Below, one piece after another: positions 1 to 11,098 of a DNA stretch of 64,000 nt. The stretch comes from Calcarisporiella thermophila CBS 279.70 (lineage: Eukaryota > Calcarisporiellomycota), in contig NW_027192203.1 of the NCBI RefSeq assembly GCF_041956535.1, positions 555,406 to 619,405 of the forward strand. The letters are read 5' to 3'. Under the pieces are notes generated by a model, which did not search any database, was not told the origin of the DNA, and worked only from the letters and a program-made list of their open reading frames with translations. A program made the translations under genes and the position numbers. Each line of letters opens with the position of its first letter. The stretch's first letter is position 1.

Positions 1-2
1 AA

Positions 3-116
3 TACACCCAGTGGTTTGAGATTTTGGATGCTGGGAAGAATGACGGAAGCGACGCTGAGGATGACGGTGCTACCGATGCCGACAATAAAGACTCGAACGA
101 CGAGAATGAGTCATAA
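3..116 (+). CDS. 3' end of an unidentified gene with an acidic C-terminal tail (partial)
   Basis: Only the last 37 codons are inside the window. They read YTQWFEILDAG and then a tail of Asp, Glu, Asn and Ser residues that ends at a TAA at 114-116. The acidic tail is the kind seen in histone chaperones and other nuclear proteins, but it is too short and low-complexity to name. The frame was chosen because it is the only one with coding-like composition; the other two give either an early stop or a low-complexity reading. The product is unknown. Confidence 0.5.
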   Translation, partial: YTQWFEILDAGKNDGSDAEDDGATDADNKDSNDENES

Positions 117-1366
117 TTAGCCCATTTAATATCGTAAATAATCTATTTGCCTCTATTTAATGCTTTGTTTGCTTTTCTTTCTACTCACAAGTATAGTTTC
201 TGTTGCTTTTTATTTTTTTCTTTTGCTTTAATGTTTGTATTTCTCCTACGCAATAACCACTTGCTGAACATTCTAATAATAAAGGGGTTCCTCTGGCACT
301 TGGGCAAAGCGCCTTGCGAAGAAAACGGTTCACTCTTTGTGAATTATTCTATGATTGCTTGGTGAGAAGAGACTAGGGTTAGCTATTATGAAATCATTAT
401 CACCATGGGTTGAGTAAGTGAAAATTGCAACGAGATAGATGAGTAGGAGGGGACCCTAGAACGGTGAAGAGGGATCGTAGGATACTTCATCAAAAAAAAA
501 AAACGATATGTTTTGTCATTTTGCTTGGATTATAGCATTGGCCAACTTGGCGAAATGGTAGGCTAGTTTTCGCTTTATTTTGGCCCGAAAAGAGCCACCT
601 AGTATTGCTAATACACGGTAAGCAAGAGGCTCTTTTAATTTTTTTTCATTCCTATTTATCTTTGGAATGCTTGGGAAATTCATAGCGGCTTTTGCTATTT
701 TGCTATTTTGACAGGCGTGCGTTTTGGAGGATTATTGGTATTGTATTAGGATAAGCAAAGAGGAGATGAGAGTACTTGTATCGCCTAATTAGTGTAGACT
801 TGAACCAAGGCCAAGTGGATTAATCACAATGGTTCCTGGATCGGTAGAAATTGGTCTCGAAATAATGCTTATACTAAGAGACTAGTTACATCTAGCCATT
901 TATATCAATGTCACGAAAAGCGATATATTCTTCTGTATTATTTAAGCTGGCATTCATAGTCACTCTTATGCAAGTTCAGGTTCCTTTTCCATCCGTAAGG
1001 CCCTACAAATCATAATGACAGAGATTGTTTCAGGTAGATCTGTTCATGTTCAATTTAGTCAAGTATGTATGCCCATTGGTGGTATAAGTAAACTACCCAT
1101 TCTGGGACTTCTTTTTGCCCCATATATTCACATCCAGATCGAAGCTATATCTCCTCATAAGAAAATATATGCCTGTGACGTGAATAGATCTCATTCTTAG
1201 CCTCCATCAGCTACTTAAAGAAAAATGCAACTCCAATCAAAATTTAAAATTGGGATGCAGAAGAAATCGAGGGCCTATCTTAATGACGGTATATTGTTCA
1301 CCATGTTCAGTAGGAACAGTGGTGCCGGGACACTAGCCTCTTTTAAAAGTGCACCAGTAACTATAA
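117..1366. other. Intergenic region without a recognisable gene
   Basis: About 1.25 kb of AT-rich sequence between the unidentified gene and the dUTPase promoter. It has oligo-A and oligo-T runs and only short unconvincing open frames. I see no tRNA-like or rRNA-like segment. The first few hundred bases should hold the 3' UTR of the upstream gene. Confidence 0.6.
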
Positions 1367-1433
1367 ACGCGAAACGCGAACCCCCCTCTCCAAAATTAAA
1401 CGCGTAAATCGCGGAATAAATTGAATTTCGCGT
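1367..1433. promoter_or_regulatory. Cluster of MCB/MBF-like boxes upstream of dUTPase
   Basis: Four ACGCG cores lie within 67 bases: 1367-1371, 1374-1378, a full ACGCGT at 1400-1405, and a reverse copy (CGCGT) at 1429-1433. ACGCGT is the MluI cell-cycle box bound by fungal MBF (Mbp1/Swi6, Cdc10/Res), which drives G1/S expression of DNA-synthesis genes. The cluster sits 146-212 bases before the dUTPase ATG. Motif and spacing are read directly; function is inferred. Confidence 0.7.
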
Positions 1434-1578
1434 CATTGAAAAATTGAAATCCACGTAAAATGCTACCCGTCAACAAAACCTCGAGAGCGTGCTTCTTTTT
1501 CTCTTTTGCAATTTTCTCCAATTCTGTATTATTTTTATTTTTATCTCTCAAGACTTTCACCTTTGGTACAAATTCATC

Positions 1579-2321
1579 ATGACTATTGATCAAAACCAGA
1601 CTCCTGAGGTTGCGACTAATAATCTCAAGAGGGCCAGGGAGAATGACTCTACTGCCGCCGACCTTGCCCCTGTCTCGGCTATCCGGCTGCTTGTTAAGCG
1701 CCTAAGCGACAAGGCAAAACTCCCCACAAGGGGCTCTCCATTTTCTGCGGGCTACGACTTGTACAGGTGTGTTTCGAGTTCCTATGGACATGACCTATGA
1801 TAAAATTCTAACCAATTTCGGCTTTATTTTTATTAAACAGCGCGGCAGACATCACGATTCCAGCGCGTGGAAAAGCGCTTATCCCCACTGATCTCTCTAT
1901 TGCCGTTCCTTCTGGAACTTACGGTCGCGTCGCTCCTCGTAGCGGCCTGGCCTTGAAACATTTTCTGGACACTGGTGCCGGAGTCATTGATGCCGATTAC
2001 CGGGGACCGTTAGGAATTGTATTGTTCAACCATGCAGAGGATGATTATCAAGGTCGGTATCACCGAATTCGATTGCATTTCTGCTCATAGAATGAAAGTT
2101 TCTAACGAGCGGACGATTTGCTCCATAGTGAAAGAGGGAGATCGAGTCGCTCAGTTGATTGTTGAGAGAATCTACACGCCCGAGGTGGAGGAAGTCGAGG
2201 TAGGTTAAGCATGGTGCTGATGGTTTTTCCTAGTAGTGAGACTGACCATGGAAATGGAATCTAGGACTTGGATGCCACTACGCGTGGTGAGGGAGGGTTC
2301 GGTAGTACCGGGAAGAATTAA
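1579..2321 (+). CDS. DUT1: Deoxyuridine 5'-triphosphate nucleotidohydrolase (dUTPase)
   Basis: Hydrolyses dUTP to dUMP and pyrophosphate, which keeps uracil out of DNA and supplies dUMP for thymidylate synthesis. Exons: 1579-1766, 1841-2052, 2129-2199, 2265-2321 (175 aa). All five motifs of the trimeric family appear once spliced: AGYDLYS (I, across intron 1), PRSGLALK (II), [10 protein letters not shown] (III), GDRVAQLI (IV) and the Gly-rich RGEGGFGST (V). About 45 residues precede the catalytic core and include KRAREN, a possible nuclear signal. Introns are 74, 76 and 65 nt. The start is the ATG that opens this extension; no upstream ATG in frame follows the promoter boxes. The MCB-like cluster upstream predicts S-phase expression. 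Convergent with the next gene. Confidence 0.95.
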
Positions 2322-2532
2322 CTGTTATTAGCACCGTGTTCAATTGTTATTTTGTAGCATTGCCGAAAGTACTTTATTATAATATTCAGTACATATATTC
2401 TTAAACTACACATCAAGAAAAAGGGGCCACGAAGTGTGCATGTGAACAAGACAAAAAAGCAAAGGAATACAAAGCAAACCAAACCAAAGACGTGGGAGCA
2501 AAGAGATGAGGTTGGAGGCCAAACTCCAATCA

Positions 2533-3147
2533 TTATTCCTCGCTCTCTAATAGATTCACTCCGCTCCGGAGATCGTCCACCCCGTCTTTGCCTCCAGCCG
2601 GCTGTGTCCCATTGCCCTGTAAGATATTCTCTCCGGCGGGGGCAACGAGGGTGCTGTATTCCTTTTCTGAAGTCTTGGCCTTATCGGCCTGCTCACTCGC
2701 CAGTATTTCCTTGGGAGTAGCAAGCTGCTCAGGCTCCTGGCTAGCAATAGCCGAAGTTTCTTCGGAGAATAGCACTTCTCTGGCCTTCGGTCGGGCATCC
2801 CCCTCCGCTGGAGAGGTGGGTTCGTTTTCCTTATCGTTTACTTCGGCTTGGTCGCCCGTCGCCTTTTTGGGGCGCCCCCGGGACCGCTTCGGCGTTTCTG
2901 GCGCCTGTTCTTGCGATGCCGGCTGACGGCCACTACGGCGACGCTTAGAGGGTGATTGGGTTTCGTCCTGCGTATTGGGCCCTTGCTGACGTTTTGCGTA
3001 GGAGCGAGTAACAGGGCGCTGAGAAGCTAATTCATCCTGGTCTTGCTTGGAATCGGCAAGAATCTCAACAGGAGCCGATTCCGTAGGGGACGTGCTCTCT
3101 GAATGCTCGGTGACGGGCTGAGCGGAGGGAGATTGGATACTAGTCAT
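2533..3147 (-). CDS. AT-hook, disordered chromatin-type protein
   Basis: A 204-residue protein in one exon. It is rich in Ser, Pro, Glu, Gln and Lys and looks disordered throughout. Around residues 87-97 it has KRSRGRPKK, a canonical AT-hook (GRP core flanked by basic residues) that binds the minor groove of AT-rich DNA in HMGA-type proteins. A second basic patch, SKRRRSGRQP at about residue 67, could be a weaker hook or a nuclear signal. Acidic segments follow. The known role of the motif is DNA binding; the gene's specific function is unknown. It converges with dUTPase, with 211 bases between the stop codons. Confidence 0.75.
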   Translation of the reverse strand: MTSIQSPSAQPVTEHSESTSPTESAPVEILADSKQDQDELASQRPVTRSYAKRQQGPNTQDETQSPSKRRRSGRQPASQEQAPETPKRSRGRPKKATGDQAEVNDKENEPTSPAEGDARPKAREVLFSEETSAIASQEPEQLATPKEILASEQADKAKTSEKEYSTLVAPAGENILQGNGTQPAGGKDGVDDLRSGVNLLESEE

Positions 3148-4252
3148 GGTGGAATGTTGCGGTGGTAATGGCTCTTTTTGGGGACGGTGCGGGAAACGAG
3201 TGGCGAGCGGACAGAAAACGACTCAACCAGTGCCTGCAACTTATAAGCTTCTCCGTGGGTATCCACCTCCGTCGACCTTAAGGATTCCGGGCTCTAGGTC
3301 ATAGCCCCCAAAGGAAGATTAGGCTTTAACGTTTTAAGCAAGAGGGATCAGTGTGGATAGCGGAACCGGAGGCGGAAAGCCTGAATTTAAACTCGAAAGC
3401 CGGCTCATGGAACTCTCGCCCAAGAGGGGCGCCCCATAATGGGAAGGTTGGATTCAATGGCCATTGGGCTAATTTAGAAAACCCCTACGATCCCTTTGGT
3501 TGGGTAAATGCCGCATCGATAGTTGCGGCGTTTAAGGGCCAGCTTCCTACCTGGCGGGCGGCAAACACCATGCCACGAGTTCATGGCTCGTTGCATACTG
3601 TCCTCTCTTTGTTATATGGATAGCGCCATACTAATTTCCCGCGATGCTGACCATAACCATATGCTTCTCTCGAAAACCTTGGGCTAATCTCCTGGATGGA
3701 TAGAACTCTCTCTCCCTGGCGCCTTTAGTGATCAGAGCGAGAGTTTCACTCCGCTGTGAAAAGTGGGCAAACAACGCTTTGCCGGAATGAAGTGAAAGGG
3801 GAAGATTCCAAGCCATTAGAATGGGATCCATTCTAAAATATATATAGCAAAGGTGCAAATCCAAATTTGCTGGTATTTTCTTCACGAATCCCGCCCCCAT
3901 CCCATTTTTCTAAAACTTGGCCATTGTAAATAGGGTTGCACATACGATTTCGTTTATGATACGATGTTTCTTTTTTTTTTTTACTCTCGATTAATTAATA
4001 CGACACCTCTTCGGATGTTTGTTGGCACAATCCTATTGAGGACATGTAAAAAACAAATACTCTTCTAATATATGATATAATATATAATTTTGAAAAGAAG
4101 GAGGAAAAAAAAGAGAAGAGGGAGGGGAGGGACGAATGGCTCTATATATACACAAAAAGGTGGAGAGGGGAATATGCGGAGAGAGAGATAGGCATATGGG
4201 ATCCATGAAAGCTTTTGGAAATCACATTGAAAGCTCCAAATCCATCAGAGTG
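3148..4252. other. Intergenic region: AT-hook gene promoter and phosphatase 3' flank
   Basis: About 1.1 kb between the start of the AT-hook gene and the end of the phosphatase gene, both on the minus strand. Two short open frames here have no family resemblance and look non-coding. Bases 3960-4180 are AT-rich with TATATA runs and purine stretches. Confidence 0.6.
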
Positions 4253-6263
4253 CTATTGGAGAATCCCCTCGTGGTAGCGAGGGAGGTCGGTGGTAAACGA
4301 GAGTAGGTCAATCTCCTTGTGGTGGCTCGCAGCATGGAAGGTTGCATTTTCTCTAGATGAAGAAATGGCGAAAGATAAGCAATGAATTTCAAAAAGTCCA
4401 AACACCGATTGAAGGCACTAAGAGAGGACTTACTTGTTTAGCCGATCAGTGATGGCATCTAAATCCAGCTCCAAAAATTCCTCGATAAACTTTCCGATGT
4501 ACGTGTTGTCATGGGCACCCACCAGCTTTTCATGCTCGGTTCCATAGGCATAGAGGTTCACATCCACTCCAGAATGCCCTTTCGTCGTCCACCCCACCTG
4601 GGCGCGCTTACTCAGCATGGTTGCCAAAAAGGCGTTGTAGTCCTTGGCGCTGTGCTTCTTTTCCACATTGGCCAATTCGGCGGGAAGCGGATCCACGATG
4701 CCAAGCGTATTGTTGAGGATCTCGCGGTGGAGATACTCAATCCGGTCTGGGCCGTTGTAGGCAGCAAGTCGTTCTCCAGCTTTGTAGGTGGAGTTGTGCA
4801 CTCGAGTGAGCACGTCCGGATACCAGAGATATCTAAAGAATGAAGAGGTGCTCCGTCTGTGAGCGCATAGCCCTCCAATCCAATCTATCGAACACTTACT
4901 CGGGATAGGTGGTGGTCAACTGACGTGCCAGGGTCAATCCTCCTGTCTCATGATCACTGACAGAAATCATCACCGTGCCCGGGTGCTTCTCAACGTAATC
5001 CTTCACCAACGCAGCCACTTCGTTATAGTGTAGAATGTCGTGCAGATGGGCTCCTGGATCGTTCGAATGGGCTGCCATGTCAATTCGACTGCCCTCAATC
5101 ATTAGGAAGAAGCCTTTGTCGGATTTCTCAGTGGCAGTGGTTAGGATCTCTAGAGCCTTCTGAGCCATCTCATACAACGAGGGTTGTTCCTTGGGGACAC
5201 GGTCGATTTCGTAATCCATGTGCCCCGGTGCAAATAGCCCAAGGATGGGGACCTGGGCCGGGTTGGCCGCGTCGAACTCTGGGCGGGAGAGAAGGACTTG
5301 GAACCCGCGGTCGCGTGCTTCGTGAATCAAGTCACGGTCATCCTTGCGACAACTTTCGCTGTTGTTATTTGGAAGGAAGAAGCAGCGCCCTCCCCCCAGC
5401 ATCACATCCACAACACGTCCTAGAGCATTATTTCCAATTTGTTGAGAAGCAATCTCGGCCTCATTATCGCGCTCTGTGACATGCGCAGAGAAGGATGCAG
5501 GGGTGGCGTGCGTGATGCGGCTAGTGGCAACTAGTCCTGTGGCAAGACCATGGGCTTTAGCAGATTCGAGGACAGTCCCGCATGGGATGTTTTGTACGTC
5601 CACTATAGTTGGTTAGATTTTAATGGGGCATCTATCAGAGGGGATTTTGAAAGTGTAGATTCATACTTGCAACTCGCCTATTTATTGTTTTTAGCCCGCA
5701 GGAGAATGCTGTGGCACCTGCTGCAGAGTCCGTCACCAAGCTTGAGGCAGAGCGCGAACGAGAAGATCCAACCAGAATCGTATCCAGCGGAAGCTCGTAG
5801 TCATATGTTTTGTTATTAACATACTGGTAATAAGAACGTGCAAATGTCATTGATGCCGGGCCCATCCCATCCGAGATCATGAGAATGACATTTCTTTTCG
5901 ATGGAACTATGAATGACAGGCATCCAATTAGTTTAATTGTTTAAAAACAGTGTGGATGGAGAGAGAAGGCTGAGGGCCAACCTGTAGTGCCTTGAGCATA
6001 GAAGAAAGCTGATAATACTGCGATGAGTAGAATAGATGATAGCGAAAAAAGTATTATCAGAACTCTTTGCCGTTCCTGGTGGCAGATTATCATAGAGGTT
6101 AACTAGACATCATCAAATTCAATTTAATATGGTTGCATCTTACCTTCTTTTCGTGTTTGGTTGGTACGGAAGGCCCCTCCTCTTCAAGGAAGCCTCTCTC
6201 TTCATCGCTGACGTTGGTATTTTGCAAGAGGATCTCTTCACTTCGCCTTGGCGAGTCTGGCAT
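4253..6263 (-). CDS. PHO8: Vacuolar-type alkaline phosphatase (Pho8 family)
   Basis: Nonspecific phosphomonoesterase, expected as a type II membrane protein facing the vacuole lumen. Exons on the minus strand: 6263-6144, 6102-5982, 5906-5667, 5602-4900, 4832-4434, 4352-4253 (560 aa; yeast Pho8 is of similar length). A 40-residue acidic cytosolic tail is followed by a signal-anchor (LIILFSLSSILLIAVLSAFF). Metal and catalytic motifs: SDGMG, VTDSAAGAT with the nucleophilic Ser, EGSRIDMAAHSND and SDHETGG. The last exon is inferred: reading through exon 5 gives a TAA inside a strong GTAAGT donor, while splicing to 4352 adds 33 residues and closes the frame. Acceptor of exon 2 is ambiguous (6102 or 6075, same phase). 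The exon 2 donor is GTTGGC, a weak site. It shares a 173-base divergent promoter with the next gene. Confidence 0.93.
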
Positions 6264-6436
6264 CTTCCGATGATGGTCGGGAGGCTAATTCTATTCAAGG
6301 AAACTGCAGTTGAACTGGTTATTAAAATTTCTCAATAAAATCGGGGATGCTTCCACGTCTACAGTATTTGGAAGAGCAGTCACCCAGATCATTTCTGGCT
6401 AAGAATTTATTTTTATAAACATATTCTCAGTTCACC

Positions 6437-6978
6437 ATGGCGGAGGACCAGCAGCACGATTCGGCTAATGCATCAGCGCAAGATATCGAAAAGTTGAAGA
6501 CACAGCTAGACGTATCAGTCGGGCTAGCGAGATCTCTTGTGAGCTCATGGTTGCCGCCCGAAGATGATCCAGTGGAAGAGGAAGTGGTAGTAGAAGAGAA
6601 AGGACGGCCTGCTCGGTAAATTCTCACTGTCATGTTTCTGTGGTCATAAACTTCGTATGATCTTTTTGGTTAATGTTTTCCTTTCTCTCTTATATGCCTC
6701 GTAGGTTAGGACTTGGTGCGAAATTCATTACCCATAATGAAGCAACTCGCCATTTAGCCTCTGGTACATTCGAGTCGAAGCTCAAACGGAAATTTGAAAA
6801 AAAAGGTAAACCGTCAGAGGACGCCGTTAAACGGCCAAAGCAGGAGACACCAGAGGAGGATGTAGAGAGCAAGGCAAATATGGTGGGGCGAACCAATACT
6901 AAAAAAGGAGGCGATTTTTTGAGCGCATATCTTGGAGAACGGCAGGCAAAGAAAAAGAAGAAAAAATCCAGTGCATGA
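6437..6978 (+). CDS. DUF3245-like small basic/acidic protein
   Basis: Exons 6437-6615 and 6705-6978, 150 aa. Residues 30-65 read SSWLPPEDDPVEEEVV then RPARLGLGAKF across the intron. This SWLPP, acidic stretch and RLGLGA arrangement is what I recall of the fungal DUF3245 family, whose function is not established. The C-terminal half is Lys-rich and ends in a KKKKKK run, typical of nuclear or nucleolar proteins. The assignment rests on pattern memory. The start is the first ATG after the short divergent promoter shared with the phosphatase gene. Confidence 0.75.
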
Positions 6979-7194
6979 CCAGTGTATAGCTGTTTTAATA
7001 GATGTAAAAAAGATCTCCCTGTGAATATTCAAATAAATATATTTAGGTTTTTTGCATATATCTCGGATAAGTTCTGGAAATGTTTTCCTTTCTGGTACAC
7101 TATTTATCGACTCGAAAGATTGTATTTGAAGAACTAGTTTATGTTTTTATTCGAATACAAAAAACGAGAGACCATAAGAATGGGAGAAGGGACT

Positions 7195-7905
7195 TTAGAT
7201 GAATCCGATCTATTTTGGAAAAGAAAAAGTAAACATAAATATATTAGAGCAGCAGTAAATTAACGGGGAGTTGTTCTCCATTCAAGTAAAATTGAATCCT
7301 ACCTTGTTAGCAACATCCAACGCATCAACATCGGCAGTCAGGCGAACGAAAGCCTTCTTGGTGCCGTCGGGCCTGATGAGGGTGTTGATTTTCTGGGCAT
7401 CCACATCATAAAGCTTCTTCACGGCATCCTTAATTTGCCTCTTGTTTGCGCGGACATCCACAATGAACACCAAGGTGTTGTGCTCCTCGATCTTCTTCAT
7501 TGCGGTCTCAGTGTTGAGAGGGAAACGCACGATCTTATACTGGTCGAGGCGTGGCGCATGAGGGAAGGACTTGCGCGGGTACTTAGGAGTGCGTGCAAGA
7601 CGGAGGGTCTTGGGGCGGTGGAATGTAGTGCTAGTACGGATCTTGCGCACCTTGGTGCCTTGGGTGCCACGAAGAGCAGACTTCTTGGCAGCCTGGGCCT
7701 TGGCCGTCTCGTTCTTGGTAGTGCCTGTGTCGAAAAGGGAAACAGAAACATGATTAGATCAAGCCCATCGCATCCTGAGTCCATTCATCTTCCAAGCTCT
7801 CCCTCCCCAAGTTCTCATCAATCCATCCATCAAAAATACACAAGTATTTCATCCATCCATCGACAACTGTTATATACCTTGTTTCTTGCCCTTGGTAGCG
7901 GCCAT
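7195..7905 (-). CDS. RPL25: 60S ribosomal protein uL23 (L23a; yeast Rpl25)
   Basis: Large-subunit protein at the nascent-chain exit tunnel, a docking site for SRP and NAC. Exons: 7905-7878, 7724-7303, 7209-7195 (154 aa). The N-terminal arm is Lys-rich; the core includes [28 protein letters not shown], and [21 protein letters not shown]. Reading on past 7303 would end at VGFNFT, but a GTAGGA donor and a TAG acceptor join the 15-base last exon, giving the family's usual ending VANKIGFI. The first intron is 153 nt, about twice the local norm, and holds GATG repeats. Divergent from the TMEM16 gene, 199 bases apart. Confidence 0.95.
7816..7861 (-). repeat. GATG-rich repeats inside intron 1 of uL23
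   Basis: In the sense of the uL23 gene the intron has two short runs of GATG/GGAT units (plus-strand CATC units at 7816-7831 and 7850-7861). A comparable longer run sits in intron 1 of the uL15 gene at 33734-33754. They may be simple microsatellites or a shared intronic element. Confidence 0.6.
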
Positions 7906-8104
7906 TTGGTAAGGTGAATAATCGCGTGTCGGAAGAGAGGGAACTTGAGAATCGCTCAAGCGTCCTATTTCTAATTCGATTCTCGAGAGAGAATCCAAGC
8001 CACACAAAGTCACTTCTTTGCCACTCTATTCTCTGCATACTCCTTTTTTTCTGCGAGAGTGGGCGTAACCATCCCATACCAACTATTTTCTCAGCCGTGT
8101 TTTA

Positions 8105-10577
8105 ATGACCAATTCTATGTCCCAAGAAAGCACTTCATCCACCCATGATGATAAAAAAGCAGGCGCAAAATCTGAGCCAAACTTTTTTGCTGACTACGTG
8201 ATTGTCTTCCGGTTCCAACCTCCAAAGAACAAACAGCCCCAGGAACGAGAAGCTTACGAGCAACAGGTACTCGCCGGCTATAGACAGCTCATTGAAAAGC
8301 TAAAGTCTGTCGAGCTCAAATATGAAGTGCGGCCTGGAGGAAAGGGGCTTATCCTAGTCTTTGTGTTGTGTCAATGGGAGAGATTGAAGAAAGAAATTTT
8401 ACAATCGAGGTGAATTAGAGAATTATTTTGAATTGGAAAATGATGATGGTTGAATGAATGATGAAATTGTACAGGGTTCAAGACTGGCTTACGGGCGTGC
8501 GTATCGCCGATGAGGAGGACCTCGATGTTCCATTTCACAAGTCTAAGGCCCAAGAACGCAACTTGGGATTATCTGAAGCTGAACGTCTCCGCTTGGTGTA
8601 TGATATCCTTACCGGCTCCACACTGGACGGCAGAGCCGGTATTACACCCGGTATTGATCCCTTTGTGGAAAGCATTATGCCTCTTCATGATCGCGAATTC
8701 AACAAAGTAAATTGTTGTTAGTACATCTTCAAAATGACGGTAAACTAATAATTTACACAACAGTCTTGGATTCGAACTTGGTCACGCAAATACTTGATCA
8801 ATCAAGATGATTTGCTTCGAATCCGTAACCATTTTGGAGAGAAGGTAGCGATGTGTTTTGGAGAGTTTTATTTCAGCCCGTTGTTTATCAACCAAACTGA
8901 CTTTTTTTAATGTGTTGTTAGATTGCATACTACTTTGAGTTCCTCCAATTTTATTTCTTGTGGCTTTCAGTACCATCCATTGTTGGGGTGATATACTATC
9001 TTTTTGGGCGTAGCTTCTCCATTTCTTTTTCTATATTTATGATGGGGTGGTCGCTCGCCTTCACGGAGTTTTGGCGCCGAAGAGAAACAGAGCTGGCGAT
9101 TTGGTGGGGAGTACGCAATGTCTCCAATGTGGAACGTCGGCGTGCTGCCTTTAAAGCGGACAAACAGGTAACCGATCCGGTGACAGGTGAACTGGTACCC
9201 TATTTTCCTCTGTGGAAGCGATGGATGCGACGGCTGTTAACTGCGCCAGCAATTGCGGTGGGCGTAATAGTATTGAGTGTGGTGGTTGGATTCGTATTTT
9301 CGGTGCAAGTATTTTTAAAGGAGTATTACAATGGGCCATTTGCTGCCATATTGGTACATTTATTTCTCAAAATAATCTTTTGTGCCTTAATACTCATTCC
9401 CTTCTTCTATGTAAACCTCTTAGAGTTTTGCCCCAACCATCACCTATGCGGCCCTGGTACCGACCATGACCGCGTATTATTTAAAATTATCACGTTTACT
9501 TACCGAGTGGGAGAACCATGAAACCGAGTCGCAGTACGAACACCATCTCACCCTAAAAATCTTTGCGAGCAACTTCCTGACGGCGTATGCTGCCCTGTTT
9601 TTGTGCGCCTACGTGTACATTCCTTTTGGAGAGGAATTTACTCGTTACTTCAATATGTTCAACATTAGCACCCACCATCAAACCGTAGGACCCGAGCGAT
9701 TGAAAGAGCAGCTGGTCTACTTTGTTATCACAGGACAAATCGTGAATTTTGCCACGGAGATTCTTGTGCCGATGTTTATGCGGCTGGCCACCAAGGGCGG
9801 GCAAAAGGTTATCGATAAAATTCATCTAGGCGCGGGAGAAGACAGTCCGCCTCGCGACGAGGATGAAGCTCAATTTTTGAAGCGCGTGAAAGAAGAAGTG
9901 AAGCTGGGAGAGTACGATATATACGAGGATTATGCCGAGATGGTCACTCAAGTAAGTGGATGTTTCTTTTGAAAACGGTTGATGCGATTCAACCCGATAG
10001 CCCCTAAACATTGTTTGCCATTTTGCAGTTTGGATATGTGTCCCTATTTTCCTCCGTGTGGCCTTTAACGCCTCTGTGCTGTTTTATTAACAACTGGATC
10101 GAATTGCGCAGTGACGCTGTGAAACTCTGCCGGTACACCCGTCGGCCTATTCCTCAGCGAGCAGACAGCATTGGCCCCTGGGTCGAAGCTCTCAACACGC
10201 TCACCTGGCTCTCCAGTATCACCACCTCATCTCTTGCCTATCTCTATCATCCCAAAACAGATATTCATTCTAAGCGAACCCTCGCCTACGTCTTCCTTAC
10301 TGTGCTTGTCGCTGAACACGTGTATGTAGTGATGAGAATGCTTACCCGAGGAATTGTGAGGAGCCTGCCTTCCTGGTCCACCGAGATCATCCAGCGGCAA
10401 GAATATGAGCTGAAGAAGCGGTGGCTTGAGCGTATGGGAAGGCATGATGATATTGTTCAAGAAATTGAAGGTGGCAGGTCAGTGAAAGAAAAGCGCGAGG
10501 GACCGCACAGCGTATTCTGGGAAGATGGGGGGGAAGACGGAGAACAGTTATTAAGGTCAGCATTTAAGTCCAAGTAG
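8105..10577 (+). CDS. Anoctamin/TMEM16-family membrane protein (Ist2/fungal scramblase type)
   Basis: Ten-helix membrane protein of a family that includes Ca2+-activated lipid scramblases and the ER-plasma membrane tether Ist2. Exons: 8105-8409, 8475-8706, 8764-8844, 8922-9353, 9424-9951, 10029-10577 (708 aa, close to the fungal scramblases). A cytosolic N-domain ends in SWIRTWSR and IRNHFGEKIAYYFEFL, the entry to TM1. EFWRRRETELAIWWG, LTEWENHETESQYEHHLT and YAEMVTQFGYVSLFS are characteristic anoctamin stretches. Without the fourth intron (9354-9423) the frame is lost; with it SFAPTITYAALVPTMTAYYLK reads through. The C-terminus is short and lacks Ist2's long basic tether. Scrambling versus channel activity cannot be told from sequence alone. 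Confidence 0.92.
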
Positions 10578-11098
10578 GCTTCGTATATTAATATTCCATA
10601 TGCAATTTATCTTGTTGTTTTATATATTAATATGGATGTGAGATTCTTTCACTCTTCAATTGTTACTATTTTTACTACTACTTTTTTATTCAACAGGGGG
10701 GATAATGATATCTCTAATCAATAAATATGCATTCTACACAAATGATTCTATAGTCTTGAAATATTTTGCCAAAAAGACCGCTTGGCTCACATTATTCTCT
10801 GAACCAGAGAGGCAGGCTCCTTATAATACCTCGGGTGAGTAACCTCATACCACGTACACATGCTCAGCAATGAGCCGGCTGTGTATCTCTTGAAGCAGGC
10901 AGTGTATTACAAATGATCTAAGCTGATTAATTCTAAGTGTTGCTAGCTCAAGTAAGTTTATACAATTATGTGCAAGACCAAAATCAAAGCGCCTATTAAT
11001 AATTTAATAATTCATCGACACTGATTTTGCGACTGCTCTAGCTAGCATTCAAGGCATAGAGAGGGTTATTCCTATCTCCTTCTTATCACTATATCAAT
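10578..11098. other. Intergenic region
   Basis: About 520 bases, AT-rich, between the TMEM16 stop and the phosphopantothenate-cysteine ligase start. It holds 3' UTR and promoter sequence. No gene or repeat is visible. Confidence 0.6.

Noticed and set aside
9354-9423. Reading TMEM16 exon 4 straight on through LALILIPFFYVNLLE
   Set aside because: The frame then ends at VGEP; removing the 70-base intron restores the anoctamin core in phase.
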